IMG/VR virus record: IMGVR_UViG_3300037728_000013
Span: 1 to 34,845 of that record
Source: a virus
Length of the DNA: 34,845 bases
Reading direction: 5' to 3' (one strand)
The position numbers and the translations under genes were made by a program. This document shows, piece after piece, positions 7,955 through 16,527 of the stretch. The notes beneath the pieces were generated by a model. That model made no database searches. It had not been told where the DNA came from and saw nothing but the letters and a program-made list of their open reading frames with translations. How positions within the stretch are numbered: the stretch's first letter is position 1; each line of letters opens with the position of its first letter.

Positions 7955-8704
7955 ATGATGAATTCCGAACAAAGACTTAGAAGAATAATTCGAGAAGAGG
8001 TAAGCCTTCTCCTTCAGGAGAAAGAAGACCCTTCAAGAATATTTCGTGACGACTTAAACGGTATGGTCCGGGAATATTTTTACCGTTCTATGTCAGGCAA
8101 TTGGGACACTTACGATTGGGAACGGATTGCTGAAATCCTTAAACCAGCATTTCGCCGGAAGTCCGTGGAGCACGGATTTTTAGGTTGGGAAGCATATGCT
8201 GACTATATGGAACGAATCGGAATGGGTCTAAGAAGCATGAATATTGATGTTTACCAGCTCCCGTTTGAAGAGTGGAGAGCCATTCCACAAAGGTTAGAGC
8301 TTGATAACCGGATATGGGGATATCACGTTTCAAGGTCCGATATATATAACCGGGTGGCAGACAAATATGAAATGGACCCCGACGACCCGTACTCCTTCCC
8401 AACAGAAGAAGACGTTTGGATTGAAGCGATGAAAGAACACGTAGATCGTCTTCAACAAATTTTCGGAGACGGTGTTCACAAAGACATATATGAAATTTAC
8501 AAAGACTTAAAGAACATACGAAGGCTTCCACAGAAAGAAAAAATCAATCTTATCAACCGAGCGATTCATGCCGAACACGAAACCGGAGACGTTGTTGAAA
8601 ACATGAGCGACCCGGACGATCTCCGTGAAGACGCTGAAAAAGAATACAAAAAACGTAGGCGTTCGAAAGTTGCTAGAGTCCGAAATAACCCAAACTTCAT
8701 TTAA
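7955..8704 (+). CDS. Candidate packaged protein with leader (249 aa)
   Basis: The N-terminus MMNSEQRLRRIIREEV continues to LLLQE at residues 18-22, so this protein has the conserved leader and a predicted L-Q-E cut after residue 22. The payload is acidic and helical, rich in Tyr/Trp and Asp (MSGNWDTYDWERIAEI, DPDDPYSFPTEEDVW), with a charged C-terminus (DAEKEYKKRRRSKVARV). No catalytic motif was found. It lies 12 bases after the preceding gene and 3 bases before a 32-codon frame, just upstream of the putative ADP-ribosyltransferase. Function unknown; targeting to the head is inferred. Confidence 0.7.
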   Translation: MMNSEQRLRRIIREEVSLLLQEKEDPSRIFRDDLNGMVREYFYRSMSGNWDTYDWERIAEILKPAFRRKSVEHGFLGWEAYADYMERIGMGLRSMNIDVYQLPFEEWRAIPQRLELDNRIWGYHVSRSDIYNRVADKYEMDPDDPYSFPTEEDVWIEAMKEHVDRLQQIFGDGVHKDIYEIYKDLKNIRRLPQKEKINLINRAIHAEHETGDVVENMSDPDDLREDAEKEYKKRRRSKVARVRNNPNFI

Positions 8705-8707
8705 GTT

Positions 8708-8806
8708 ATGACTGAAAACGAAAAACGGATCTCAAAAGCTATCAAAAGAATCCGTAAAAACCAGTCAAATCGTCCACCTAAAATAAAGCAAGTATTTGAA
8801 CTTTGA
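8708..8806 (+). CDS. Possible 32-residue basic peptide
   Basis: A short frame fits exactly between its neighbours: ATG 3 bases after the previous stop, and TGA 3 bases before the next ATG. It encodes MTENEKRISKAIKRIRKNQ followed by 13 more residues, strongly basic and helical at the N-terminus. The perfect fit into the operon supports a real gene, but the frame is short enough to occur by chance. Function unknown. Confidence 0.5.
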   Translation: MTENEKRISKAIKRIRKNQSNRPPKIKQVFEL

Positions 8807-8809
8807 ACT

Positions 8810-9544
8810 ATGATTCGATTTAATGATTTACTTCGTGAGGCAAGGTCCAATGGAATGTCTGACGCTGAACTTGAAGACATTTTTTGGGATCTTGATTACC
8901 GGGAAGCTTTAAGTGTTTTAGATGAAGAAGGCGTAGATTACACCGAAGAAACTTTAAATGGACACAAGTTCGTCGTTCTTCCTGAAGAGGATAAAATCAT
9001 AACCGCCCCGGATTCTTCATACCCCGAAGTGAGTGGGATTGAAGACTGGTTTATGCGCGACATGTACAGTTTGGGTGAAATTTACGAAGAAACCGAAGTA
9101 GACTGGAAGGAAATCTACAACAGACGTTTTTGGGAAAACGTCGGAAGAACCGAGTATGAACTTTTCCATGCTACTCAACCGAAGTATGTAGATAAGATTT
9201 TAGATGAAGGTTTAAACGCTACAAACCAAACAAGAGGTCTAAAAAATAGGTCCATCGGAAATGCGGTGTTTACCGTGACGACCCCGGATCGGCTTCTTAA
9301 CGGTAGTTACGGGGATGCAATCTTAGTAATTGACGTTGAAGCTATGAAAAAAGATGGATACACCCCGATGGTCCAAAAAGAGCCTCAATACATGAGATAC
9401 GACGCCCAAAGCTATATCGCACACAAGTTGAATTTGCATGGATTTAACTATTATGGGTTAGAGCCAAGAGCAAGAGACGTTTGGCCGGAAACGCGGGTTA
9501 TTCACAACGACATTCCAAAAAGGTTTTTAAGTACGTATGAATAG
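8810..9544 (+). CDS. Putative ADP-ribosyltransferase-like protein with a short capsid-targeting type leader
   Basis: Residues 117-135 (YELFHATQPKYVDKILDEG) match the first motif of H-Y-E type ADP-ribosyltransferases (Tpt1/DarT/PARP style), with His120 as the NAD-binding candidate. A second strand follows at 150-162 (GNAVFTVTTPDRL), and Glu227 in PETRVIHNDIPKRF is a candidate catalytic Glu. The N-terminus MIRFNDLLREA is short and ends LRE|A, a good fit to the (L/I)xE|(A/G) site of the T4-type prohead protease. T4 Alt is an ADP-ribosyltransferase carried in the head and injected with the DNA, so a similar role is suggested: modifying host targets at the start of infection. The fold call rests on motif pattern alone and could be wrong. 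Confidence 0.5.
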   Translation: MIRFNDLLREARSNGMSDAELEDIFWDLDYREALSVLDEEGVDYTEETLNGHKFVVLPEEDKIITAPDSSYPEVSGIEDWFMRDMYSLGEIYEETEVDWKEIYNRRFWENVGRTEYELFHATQPKYVDKILDEGLNATNQTRGLKNRSIGNAVFTVTTPDRLLNGSYGDAILVIDVEAMKKDGYTPMVQKEPQYMRYDAQSYIAHKLNLHGFNYYGLEPRARDVWPETRVIHNDIPKRFLSTYE

Positions 9545-9563
9545 AGAAAGCGTTTTTTAATCA

Positions 9564-10490
9564 ATGGCAAAAAATGTACCGGACAACTTAGGTGGGGATC
9601 ACGAAGTTGAAATTAACTATATCAACAAGTCCAAGAAAGACAGACTTCAAGAACAGTTAGACAAGTCCAAAAAGGAAGAAAGAGTTAGCACCGACCCTTC
9701 AAACCGAGCGTTTGAAAAGAGAAGAGATACCGATAACGTAGAAAATCTAACAGTTGGCCTTGAAGACATTGACCGGAACATTATGTTCCAGCTTAAAGAA
9801 AGGTTCAACTTTGAAGTTAAACAGAACGGAGAAATGAAACGGGTCCCGGTTATTTGGGATTCCCCTGAAGATTGGGCATGGGCACAAAAGCAAGCCCAAG
9901 AAGAAAACTTAACAAGTCTTCAAGATCGGGTTATCTACCCCCTTATTATCGTAGACAGAAGTAGCGTTCAAAGATGGTCTAACTTAGATGGTCAAAACAC
10001 TCGTCTTAACATGACCCCGAAACCGGGAGTGTATTCTGGAGTACGTACACGTTCTTCACAAAACAGATTTGACAATTTTGATGCTCTTCAAGACAGAGAC
10101 CCGGTTGAAACGAAGTACGTGATTCAAGTTCCAAAGTATCTTCAAGTTTCTTATAACATACGGCTGTTTACAGAGCAGATCCAACAGATGAACAAACTTA
10201 TCGAGCGAATTTCGTACTACAGCCAAGAGTATTGGGGCGACCCCGAAGACTATATGTTTTACACGTCTGTAGACAGTATTAACCCGGAGACGGAAAACAC
10301 CCAAGACGATAGTAGATACGTTACGGCAAACTTCAGCGCAGAGGTTAACGGATACATCATTCCTGAAGACATGACCTATGAAGCTACAACGAAGAAGCTA
10401 CACAGCGTAGCAAAAGTGACGTTTAACGAGTCTACGTTAACTCCCGATCAAATGAAAGATCGCATAAACTCGAATTCACGAAGAAGCTAG
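9564..10490 (+). CDS. Tail terminator / proximal sheath stabiliser, gp15-like
   Basis: The 308-residue protein has the arrangement I expect from gp15 of T4-like phages: a strand with RVPVIWDSPEDWAWAQKQ, then VIYPLIIVDRSSVQRW, then a 'YVIQVPKYLQVSYNIRLFTE' segment followed by the helix QIQQMNKLIERISYYSQ, and a late 'FSAEVNGYIIPED' strand. gp15 caps the tail tube and sheath and joins the tail to the neck. The first 50 residues are a charged, probably disordered arm. The gene sits immediately before two sheath-type genes (4-base gap), in agreement with the role. Confidence 0.65.
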   Translation: MAKNVPDNLGGDHEVEINYINKSKKDRLQEQLDKSKKEERVSTDPSNRAFEKRRDTDNVENLTVGLEDIDRNIMFQLKERFNFEVKQNGEMKRVPVIWDSPEDWAWAQKQAQEENLTSLQDRVIYPLIIVDRSSVQRWSNLDGQNTRLNMTPKPGVYSGVRTRSSQNRFDNFDALQDRDPVETKYVIQVPKYLQVSYNIRLFTEQIQQMNKLIERISYYSQEYWGDPEDYMFYTSVDSINPETENTQDDSRYVTANFSAEVNGYIIPEDMTYEATTKKLHSVAKVTFNESTLTPDQMKDRINSNSRRS

Positions 10491-10493
10491 AAA

Positions 10494-12620
10494 ATGAAAG
10501 TCAATTTTCCAGACGTATCGGTTGAAGGTGAAATTGTTGAAGAAGAGCAGGTAGTAACTGACGAAACAAGAAGCCTCTTTGTTGGGGGCACCGAAAGAGG
10601 TCCTGCCTTTGTAAAGACCCCGGTTGGAACTGTTGAACAGCTTCACCGGATTTATGGAACTGAAAGTCCAGTTGTAAAAGCGGCAGAAAAACAAATCAAA
10701 GCCGGGGGCGTTCCCCGAATTCAACGGGTCATGGACTCGAAAAGTGAAACCCCCGACACGATTGAACTTACTGACTCGTCTGGAGACGCGCTTTTAGTTT
10801 GGATATATAGGGGTGGCGTTGACAGCCGAACGGTCGAAGCGTCTGGAGACGTTACAAACTTTACACTTACCATTGAGTCAGACCCACCCGGCACAGTTTT
10901 TGAGGAAGTGGATTTGAGCTTAAATGACCAACTTGAAGGATATGTAGAAAGAGAAGATATTGAAGACTTTGAGCTTTACCTTTTCTTTCCGGAAAAGCTT
11001 GAAGACCTTGACGTAGACGAGCCCGTTGACGCAAGTTTTAGAAAAGGGTTGGACCTTTCCTCTCTTTCTCCAAGTAGACCTAAAACTCCGTGGATCACGT
11101 CTGGAGATTTCAATGAAAATTTTCAAAGAGAACGCCTTTTTCGGTTCGTTTTAAACAGTGAAGGAACTGATGAAAACAAGCGGGTGAAGGTGTCTATTAG
11201 CGAAATCAACGAGCAGGAAGGCACCTTCACCGTTGAAGTCCGGGATTTTGAAGATAGCGATTTCAACCCCACCGTCTTAGAGAGATTTGAGCTTTTAAGT
11301 TTAAATGATGGTGAAGATTCAGAGAACTATATAGCCGAGGAAATCGGGGACAAATACAGCTTCTTTAGTGATGGTAGAATAGCAACAACCGGAAGATACG
11401 AAGGGCGCTCTAACTACGTGTCTGTAGAGGTTGCACAAACGGCGTTTCCTTCCGGAGTAGTGCCAAAGGGTTTTGAAGGGTACAAAACCCCATATGCGCC
11501 AAGCCAAAGCCTTCCAGACCCGGTTTACAGAACCACTCAAAGCCTAGGAGACATATCTGATTACGTCGATTTTCCGTTAAGTGAAAGAGACGATCTTTTT
11601 CTTGGGTTTGACGCAAATGTAAAAGACAACATTCAATACTTGAAACCCATTCCCAACGGGGCTTTGTCTTCACCTGACTTTAATTTAGAAGACGCCACAG
11701 ACGTTGTTGAAGAAAAGTTTACCGTGGCGTTTCAAGGAGGCTACGACGGTCAAATCTTAGAAGATGAAAAAAAGACCGGAATTGATGCTACTTCGAATAA
11801 CCTGTATGGAATAACCGAGCTTTCAACGTTTGAAACGGCTTTTGAAATTTTAAATCAAGACTTTACACTTGACGTTGAACTTGTTGTGATTCCGGATTGC
11901 CTACTTGATGTGCATACAAACCTTTGCAATAGCGCAGAGGCGTTTGCACGGGACACAGGAACCGTTCTCTTTGTTGCCGGGTATCTGCCTCCGATTGAAG
12001 ACTTCTCTTCTCTAGAGGACCCAAAAGAAACTCTTGTATCCAGCTACGCAAGCGTTTATCACGGATGGGCTAATGTAGAAGGCAAAACATATCCAATCTC
12101 AAACTTTGTTCCCGCCGGATATTCAAAACACGACAACTCTGTTGGCATTTCAACTGCTCCCGCAGGAGACTCTACAAACCTTACCGTCGAGGACTTAGAG
12201 CGGAACTACTATAGAAACGAAGAAGAACAGTTTCTTCAAAACGGGATTAATTTCGTTTCTGATAATAGACTTGGGATTGTTCTTCAAGGAAACCGAACGC
12301 TTCTCTCTGGAGACGGGCCGAAAACGAAGTTAAAGGTCCGTAGGGGGCTAAACAAAATTAAAAACGAGGTTTCTCAAAGAGGAAGAGAACTTCTTTTTGA
12401 AAACATCAATGAAGACTTAACTTCCGAATACCGAGACTTTATTGAAAACACGCTTTCGGGCTTTCAAAATAACGGCCTTTTAGAGAACTACACGTTCGAC
12501 TTGACTCCACAACCCGACCAGAACCGAATATCGGTAGCAGGTCAGCTTCAATTTACCGGAACCAATGAGTTTATTGACGTAAACTTTGATTTGGTTCGAG
12601 AAGTGGATGTATTTGTATAA
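10494..12620 (+). CDS. Divergent tail sheath paralogue (708 aa)
   Basis: The N-terminus (TRSLFVGGTERGPAFVKTPVGT, then a helix ending IYG) is the typical sheath start, aligning by eye with SGAFVGPTEKGPAFEPVTVES in the sheath at 13023. The middle domain also pairs: TPWITSGDFNENFQRERLFRF against TPWIVSQDLLEEQ...KIQLFRF, and FTVEVRDFEDSDFNPTVLERF against FDVVVRDFGDTDLNQDVLETY. The C-terminal domain is recognisable but eroded: VRRGLNKIKNEVSQRGRELL replaces the better conserved VRRLLIASKKFVRNAAL. It is probably incorporated in, or caps, the contractile sheath, or is a diverged duplicate with another structural role. It follows the gp15-like gene by 3 bases. Confidence 0.75.
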   Translation: MKVNFPDVSVEGEIVEEEQVVTDETRSLFVGGTERGPAFVKTPVGTVEQLHRIYGTESPVVKAAEKQIKAGGVPRIQRVMDSKSETPDTIELTDSSGDALLVWIYRGGVDSRTVEASGDVTNFTLTIESDPPGTVFEEVDLSLNDQLEGYVEREDIEDFELYLFFPEKLEDLDVDEPVDASFRKGLDLSSLSPSRPKTPWITSGDFNENFQRERLFRFVLNSEGTDENKRVKVSISEINEQEGTFTVEVRDFEDSDFNPTVLERFELLSLNDGEDSENYIAEEIGDKYSFFSDGRIATTGRYEGRSNYVSVEVAQTAFPSGVVPKGFEGYKTPYAPSQSLPDPVYRTTQSLGDISDYVDFPLSERDDLFLGFDANVKDNIQYLKPIPNGALSSPDFNLEDATDVVEEKFTVAFQGGYDGQILEDEKKTGIDATSNNLYGITELSTFETAFEILNQDFTLDVELVVIPDCLLDVHTNLCNSAEAFARDTGTVLFVAGYLPPIEDFSSLEDPKETLVSSYASVYHGWANVEGKTYPISNFVPAGYSKHDNSVGISTAPAGDSTNLTVEDLERNYYRNEEEQFLQNGINFVSDNRLGIVLQGNRTLLSGDGPKTKLKVRRGLNKIKNEVSQRGRELLFENINEDLTSEYRDFIENTLSGFQNNGLLENYTFDLTPQPDQNRISVAGQLQFTGTNEFIDVNFDLVREVDVFV

Positions 12621-12645
12621 GATATGAAAACTCGCATTGTTTTAT

Positions 12646-12658
12646 CCTATATATAAAG
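12646..12658 (+). promoter_or_regulatory. Late-type promoter box before the small coiled-coil gene and main sheath
   Basis: CCTATATATAAAG lies 21 bases before the ATG at 12680, in the gap after the first sheath-type gene. It shares the CTATATATA core with boxes at 3826, 6859 and 16779. It would allow the main sheath gene to be expressed more strongly than the genes upstream. Confidence 0.5.
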
Positions 12659-12679
12659 TGAAAACAACACAAAAATACT

Positions 12680-12946
12680 ATGAAGCTAGATAAATCCGAA
12701 TTGAACAGTTTGCAAAACTTAAAATCAAGTCAAGAAGAGCTTATCTACAAGCTTGGATGGATTACGCTTCAAGTTAATTCTCTTCAAGAAGAAATTGTTG
12801 ACCTAAAGGCAAAAAAAGAAGAGATCGTCCAAGACATAGAAGAGGTCGAAGAAAAAGAAAACGACCTTCGAAAAAGCTTGATGAAAAAGTATGGTGACGT
12901 TTCAATAGACATTAAAACTGGAGAAGTTACAGAAAACGAGCAGTAA
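12680..12946 (+). CDS. Small coiled-coil protein between the two sheath genes (88 aa)
   Basis: Nearly the whole protein is one predicted coiled coil (SLQNLKSSQEELIYKLGWIT, then LQEEIVDLKAKKEEIVQDI), ending in KKYGDVSIDIKTGEV. I recall a similar layout, with a long coiled coil and a KYG-G-IDxxTGE tail, in small proteins of many marine tailed phages, without a known role. It is the first gene behind the promoter box at 12646 and lies 76 bases before the main sheath gene. A chaperone for sheath assembly or a minor virion part is possible, but this is only position-based. Confidence 0.7.
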   Translation: MKLDKSELNSLQNLKSSQEELIYKLGWITLQVNSLQEEIVDLKAKKEEIVQDIEEVEEKENDLRKSLMKKYGDVSIDIKTGEVTENEQ

Positions 12947-13022
12947 TTGTTACAGGCAAGCTGGTTATTGAGTTAACCAAGAAATGCTTCTTCAAATACA
13001 CACAAACTAATAAACGAATAAA

Positions 13023-15485
13023 ATGGCTGAAAAACTAGTCTCACCGGGAGTTTTCATAGAAGAAAACGACCGAACATTTCGACAAGCAGGCGTTAGCCAG
13101 ATTTCAGGTGCATTTGTTGGCCCTACAGAAAAAGGGCCAGCGTTTGAACCTGTTACTGTTGAGTCTGCCCAAGAGTATATTGAAATTTTCGGGCAAAGTG
13201 GATCATACACCGACTTTGCGGTTCTAAATTATCTAAGAGACGCCGGATCTGCAACCGTGGTTCGGGTTCTAGGTGGTGGACCTTCTGCAGTTGACGAAGG
13301 TGTTGCCGGATATGTAAGTGATATTTATGAAATCCGCGAGTCTACCGCTTCCGACCTAGGTTCTAGTGACAGCATCACTAACGTAGAGCAGGACGTACTT
13401 GCGCTTCTTGCTCCAACCGGAAATGCTCCTGACGATCTTGACCAAAATATCACGTTAACAGGTGCTGGAACGTTTGATGAATTTGACTTGGAGGTAAACG
13501 GAAACACGTATCGAATTAGCCTAAATCCTTCAAAGTCAAATTACATCAAAGACGTGTTCGGAACAAGTCCGGAAGGCCCAAGAGAAGTTTACGTTCTTGC
13601 AAACTTTCTTGAGCTACATGAAGAGATCCGCGACGAATATACGGGCACTCTTAGCGTGGAGCTTAACGTAAGAGCAGAGACACTTGATTTTGACAATCAA
13701 GGCTTTTCTAATGCTTCTACCCCGTGGATTGTTTCGCAAGACCTTCTTGAGGAGCAGCCGATGATGGAAGACAAGATTCAACTCTTCCGTTTCCACACTC
13801 TTAGCGACGGAAACGACGCAAACCGAGACGTGAAGGTTGCCATTCAAAACGTCCGAACGCCCGATGAAGTTACCGGAAGCGAGTACGGGCTTTTTGATGT
13901 TGTTGTCCGTGACTTTGGGGACACAGACTTAAATCAAGATGTTCTTGAAACGTATACGGACGTAAATCTAAATCCGGAGTCTCCACAATTTATTGCACGT
14001 GTCATTGGTAACAGAAACGTTATCTTTGAAGCAGACGGTGGAACCCGAATCACCGGAGACTACCAAAATAATTCTGAATACGTCCGAGTTGAGGTTAACC
14101 CCGAAGTTGTTCGCGCAAACGAAAACGGAAAGAATGATCAAGCAAATCTTATTCCTTGGGGGTTTGAATCTTACTTGTTTCCATACCAGCTTGATGAACC
14201 TTCCGCTCTTCCACATGGCCTTAAAATCCGTGAAAACCAGTCTAGAGTAGATGCGGATTACGACGCAAGAGATACCGCCGATTGGACACAAGTTGGGCAA
14301 CCCGGAAACAGAACAAGCAATCAAATCCATTATGGGTTTGATTTCACGTACGATTCAAACCTTGTTTACCTTAACCCGACGCAAAACGATCTTGACGTTG
14401 AAGACGTAGATACAGTTTCTACAGACTTTAACTTCTCTAATTCGGTTGGATACAACGCTTCCACCGACGAAAGAAGTTTTGAGCGTCTAGACCAAAGCGA
14501 ACGTAAGTTTATCCTTGGTTTCCAAGGCGGGTTCGATGGAAAAGATATTTCCGTTACCCCTGCCAAGGGAGAAGACATTACGGCTTCAAACACGCAAGGA
14601 TTTGACTGCTCTTCATTTAACGCGCCGGGAAGCCTTTCGTACTTCGACGCATTGAACATTCTTTCAAACAAAGAGCGGTATAACATTAACCTTCTTGTAA
14701 CGCCGGGAATTGTTCAAAGCCTTCACTCTTCAGTTGTTGAAGCTGGCGTGGATCTTGTAGAAGAAAGAAGAGACGTGTTTTACGTTCTAGACGCCGCAGG
14801 CGTTGACGCAAACGTGCAACAGGTCACGCAAGCGGTCGGATCTCTAGACACTTCTTACGCCGGAACCTACTATCCTTGGGTCCGGGCAAGAGACAACTCT
14901 ACAAATCAAATTCTGGAGCTTCCTCCAAGCGTCTTGATTCCAAGAGTGTACGCCTTTAACGACCAAATTGCAGACCCTTGGTTTGCACCAGCAGGTCTTC
15001 AAAGAGGTGGAATTCCGGAAGCACGCGAAACGGTTCGTCGGTTGACAAAAGACGACCGCGACACGCTTTATCAAGCGCGTGTGAACCCGATTATCCAAGA
15101 CTCTGACCAAGGAGTTGTTGTGTTCGGCCAAAAAACGCTTCAAACACAAGCTTCTGCACTTGACCGAATCAACGTCCGTAGACTTCTTATTGCATCGAAG
15201 AAGTTCGTTCGAAACGCGGCTCTTAACTTCACGTTCGAGCAAAACAATCAAGCAACTCGAAACGAGTTTGTGACAACCGTTGAGCCGTTCTTCGATAGAG
15301 TACAGCAGCGAAGCGGACTTGAAAACTTCGAGGTCCAAATGGACGGAGACAATAATCCACCGGAGATCGTTGACCAAAACATTCTTGTTGGAGATATCTT
15401 CATCCAACCAACAAGAACTGCAGAATTTGTTCAAATCGAATTCAACGTTCTTCCAAGTGGGGTTGAATTTGGAGACGAAGGATAA
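13023..15485 (+). CDS. Contractile tail sheath protein, gp18-like (820 aa)
   Basis: The protein has the classic tail sheath organisation. The N-terminus LVSPGVFIEENDRTF and SGAFVGPTEKGPAF leads to YIEIFGQSGSYTDFAVLNYL and TVVRVLGG. A large variable insert (residues ~90-500) follows. The conserved region contains NIPR-like elements (YAGTYYPWVRARD, PRVYAFNDQIADPWFAPAGLQRG), and the C-terminal domain contains VFGQKTLQTQASALDRINVR, FVRNAALNFTFEQNN and FVQIEFNVLP. Sheath subunits stack around the tube and contract to drive it through the envelope. The size is larger than T4 gp18 (659 aa). A start ATG follows an A-rich tract (aaacgaataaa) with no Shine-Dalgarno sequence. This is probably the principal sheath because the conserved C-terminal domain is intact. 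Confidence 0.92.
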   Translation: MAEKLVSPGVFIEENDRTFRQAGVSQISGAFVGPTEKGPAFEPVTVESAQEYIEIFGQSGSYTDFAVLNYLRDAGSATVVRVLGGGPSAVDEGVAGYVSDIYEIRESTASDLGSSDSITNVEQDVLALLAPTGNAPDDLDQNITLTGAGTFDEFDLEVNGNTYRISLNPSKSNYIKDVFGTSPEGPREVYVLANFLELHEEIRDEYTGTLSVELNVRAETLDFDNQGFSNASTPWIVSQDLLEEQPMMEDKIQLFRFHTLSDGNDANRDVKVAIQNVRTPDEVTGSEYGLFDVVVRDFGDTDLNQDVLETYTDVNLNPESPQFIARVIGNRNVIFEADGGTRITGDYQNNSEYVRVEVNPEVVRANENGKNDQANLIPWGFESYLFPYQLDEPSALPHGLKIRENQSRVDADYDARDTADWTQVGQPGNRTSNQIHYGFDFTYDSNLVYLNPTQNDLDVEDVDTVSTDFNFSNSVGYNASTDERSFERLDQSERKFILGFQGGFDGKDISVTPAKGEDITASNTQGFDCSSFNAPGSLSYFDALNILSNKERYNINLLVTPGIVQSLHSSVVEAGVDLVEERRDVFYVLDAAGVDANVQQVTQAVGSLDTSYAGTYYPWVRARDNSTNQILELPPSVLIPRVYAFNDQIADPWFAPAGLQRGGIPEARETVRRLTKDDRDTLYQARVNPIIQDSDQGVVVFGQKTLQTQASALDRINVRRLLIASKKFVRNAALNFTFEQNNQATRNEFVTTVEPFFDRVQQRSGLENFEVQMDGDNNPPEIVDQNILVGDIFIQPTRTAEFVQIEFNVLPSGVEFGDEG

Positions 15486-15554
15486 CCTTTTACAATCAAT
15501 TAACAAATAAAAACAGTTACGTGAAGAAAATCAAATATAAAGTTTGAAAATCAA

Positions 15555-16049
15555 ATGAAACTAGAAGATGCTCTACGAAAAATTGTTCAAGAAGAAACTC
15601 AAAAACTACTCTCTGAGGTAGACCACAGTAGAAACATCGAAGTCCAAGAAAACATTACGGTACGAGACATGAAGACAGGTGATATGCTTCGTATGCCGTT
15701 TAAAGGCGATTATCGCCTCTTCTTTATCGTTTGGCCGGGAGACGGGGAGTATTTTCACGCCCTTGACCTTGAAAAAATGACTGAAAGAGAGATTGCTTCT
15801 TTTTTTGCACACGTATACGACAGGCTTTCACCTATGGCCCGAAGAATGATGGAGAAGACGTTCCCGCGTCGTTTGACACTTGGGCCAATCAAAAAAGACG
15901 AGAATTTTTATCACGATATTATCAAAAGCCTTGATTTCGTGAAAGATAATTACAGAACTCCGAAAATTTCAAACATCGGGGACGACTTAATCCAGCGCGT
16001 TGTGTATAAACCTTCTCTTTCCGGAGAGATTTCCGACTATCTTATGTAG
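15555..16049 (+). CDS. Candidate packaged protein with leader (164 aa)
   Basis: The N-terminus MKLEDALRKIVQEETQ continues to LLSE at residues 18-21, a leader one residue shorter than most, with a predicted L-S-E cut. The payload includes a beta segment (YRLFFIVWPGDGEYFHALDL), a helix (ASFFAHVYDRLSPMARRMME) and a C-terminal helical part. I do not recognise it. The bases around the start repeat: 'gaaaatcaaat' occurs at 15527-15537 and again at 15545-15555, overlapping the ATG. The gene stands alone between the sheath gene and a strong hairpin at 16110. Confidence 0.7.
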   Translation: MKLEDALRKIVQEETQKLLSEVDHSRNIEVQENITVRDMKTGDMLRMPFKGDYRLFFIVWPGDGEYFHALDLEKMTEREIASFFAHVYDRLSPMARRMMEKTFPRRLTLGPIKKDENFYHDIIKSLDFVKDNYRTPKISNIGDDLIQRVVYKPSLSGEISDYLM

Positions 16050-16109
16050 ACATGAAGAAATACCTTACGCCGTAGGACCGTTATAGTTAGTTTCCTAAAG
16101 GCGAAGGAC

Positions 16110-16142
16110 GTGGGGGGCTCAAAATATCCGAGGGTCCCCCAC
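16110..16142 (+). terminator. GC-rich hairpin, possible terminator
   Basis: GTGGGGG (16110-16116) pairs with CCCCCAC (16136-16142), with an inner CTC/GAG pairing around an AAAATATCC loop. It follows the 15555 gene by 60 bases and stands out in this AT-rich genome. The downstream bases (ATTTATG) are only weakly U-rich, so it may terminate inefficiently or act as an RNA-stabilising end of the sheath message. Confidence 0.55.
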
Positions 16143-16171
16143 ATTTATGAAGGTAAGACTAAGTAAATACT

Positions 16172-16501
16172 GTGAAACTTACTGAAGACAAACTTCGACG
16201 TATCATTCGCGAAGAAATCCACCGCCTTAGCGAAGGCTCAAACAGCACCCGAATTGTGCAGGCGCTGTATGAGCTTATGGAGCGTAATGGCCTCAACCCG
16301 CGCATCAAGCAGCAAAATGTGGTTGAGTTTGGTGATGGCTACGATTACGTGCGCGTACACCAACACGACCAACACTTTTTTGACGTTAAAATTAGCGTTC
16401 CCGGAATGACAAAAACGCATCGAATTAATGTTCGAGACTCCGAAACGGCCCGTGACGCCGCAATTGAAATTTATGATAAGCTTGATAGATACGGAGTTTA
16501 A
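16172..16501 (+). CDS. Candidate packaged protein with leader (109 aa)
   Basis: The start is a GTG and the N-terminus is MKLTEDKLRRIIREEIHRLS followed by Glu21, so this is a clear leader with predicted L-S-E cut. The roughly 88-residue payload has a helix (TRIVQALYELMERNGL), a beta pair (VVEFGDGYDYVRVHQHD, FFDVKISVPGM) and a C-terminal helix (ARDAAIEIYDKLDRYGV), which looks like a small alpha/beta domain. Its codon choice (e.g. CGC, GCG) looks slightly more GC-rich than its neighbours. Function unknown. Confidence 0.72.
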   Translation: MKLTEDKLRRIIREEIHRLSEGSNSTRIVQALYELMERNGLNPRIKQQNVVEFGDGYDYVRVHQHDQHFFDVKISVPGMTKTHRINVRDSETARDAAIEIYDKLDRYGV

Positions 16502-16527
16502 TCAAAAACCCTTATAACAAAACTATT

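Noticed and set aside
14844-15506. A 220-codon minus-strand frame inside the main sheath gene
   Set aside because: It lies opposite the best conserved part of the sheath, and its translation looks like antisense noise.
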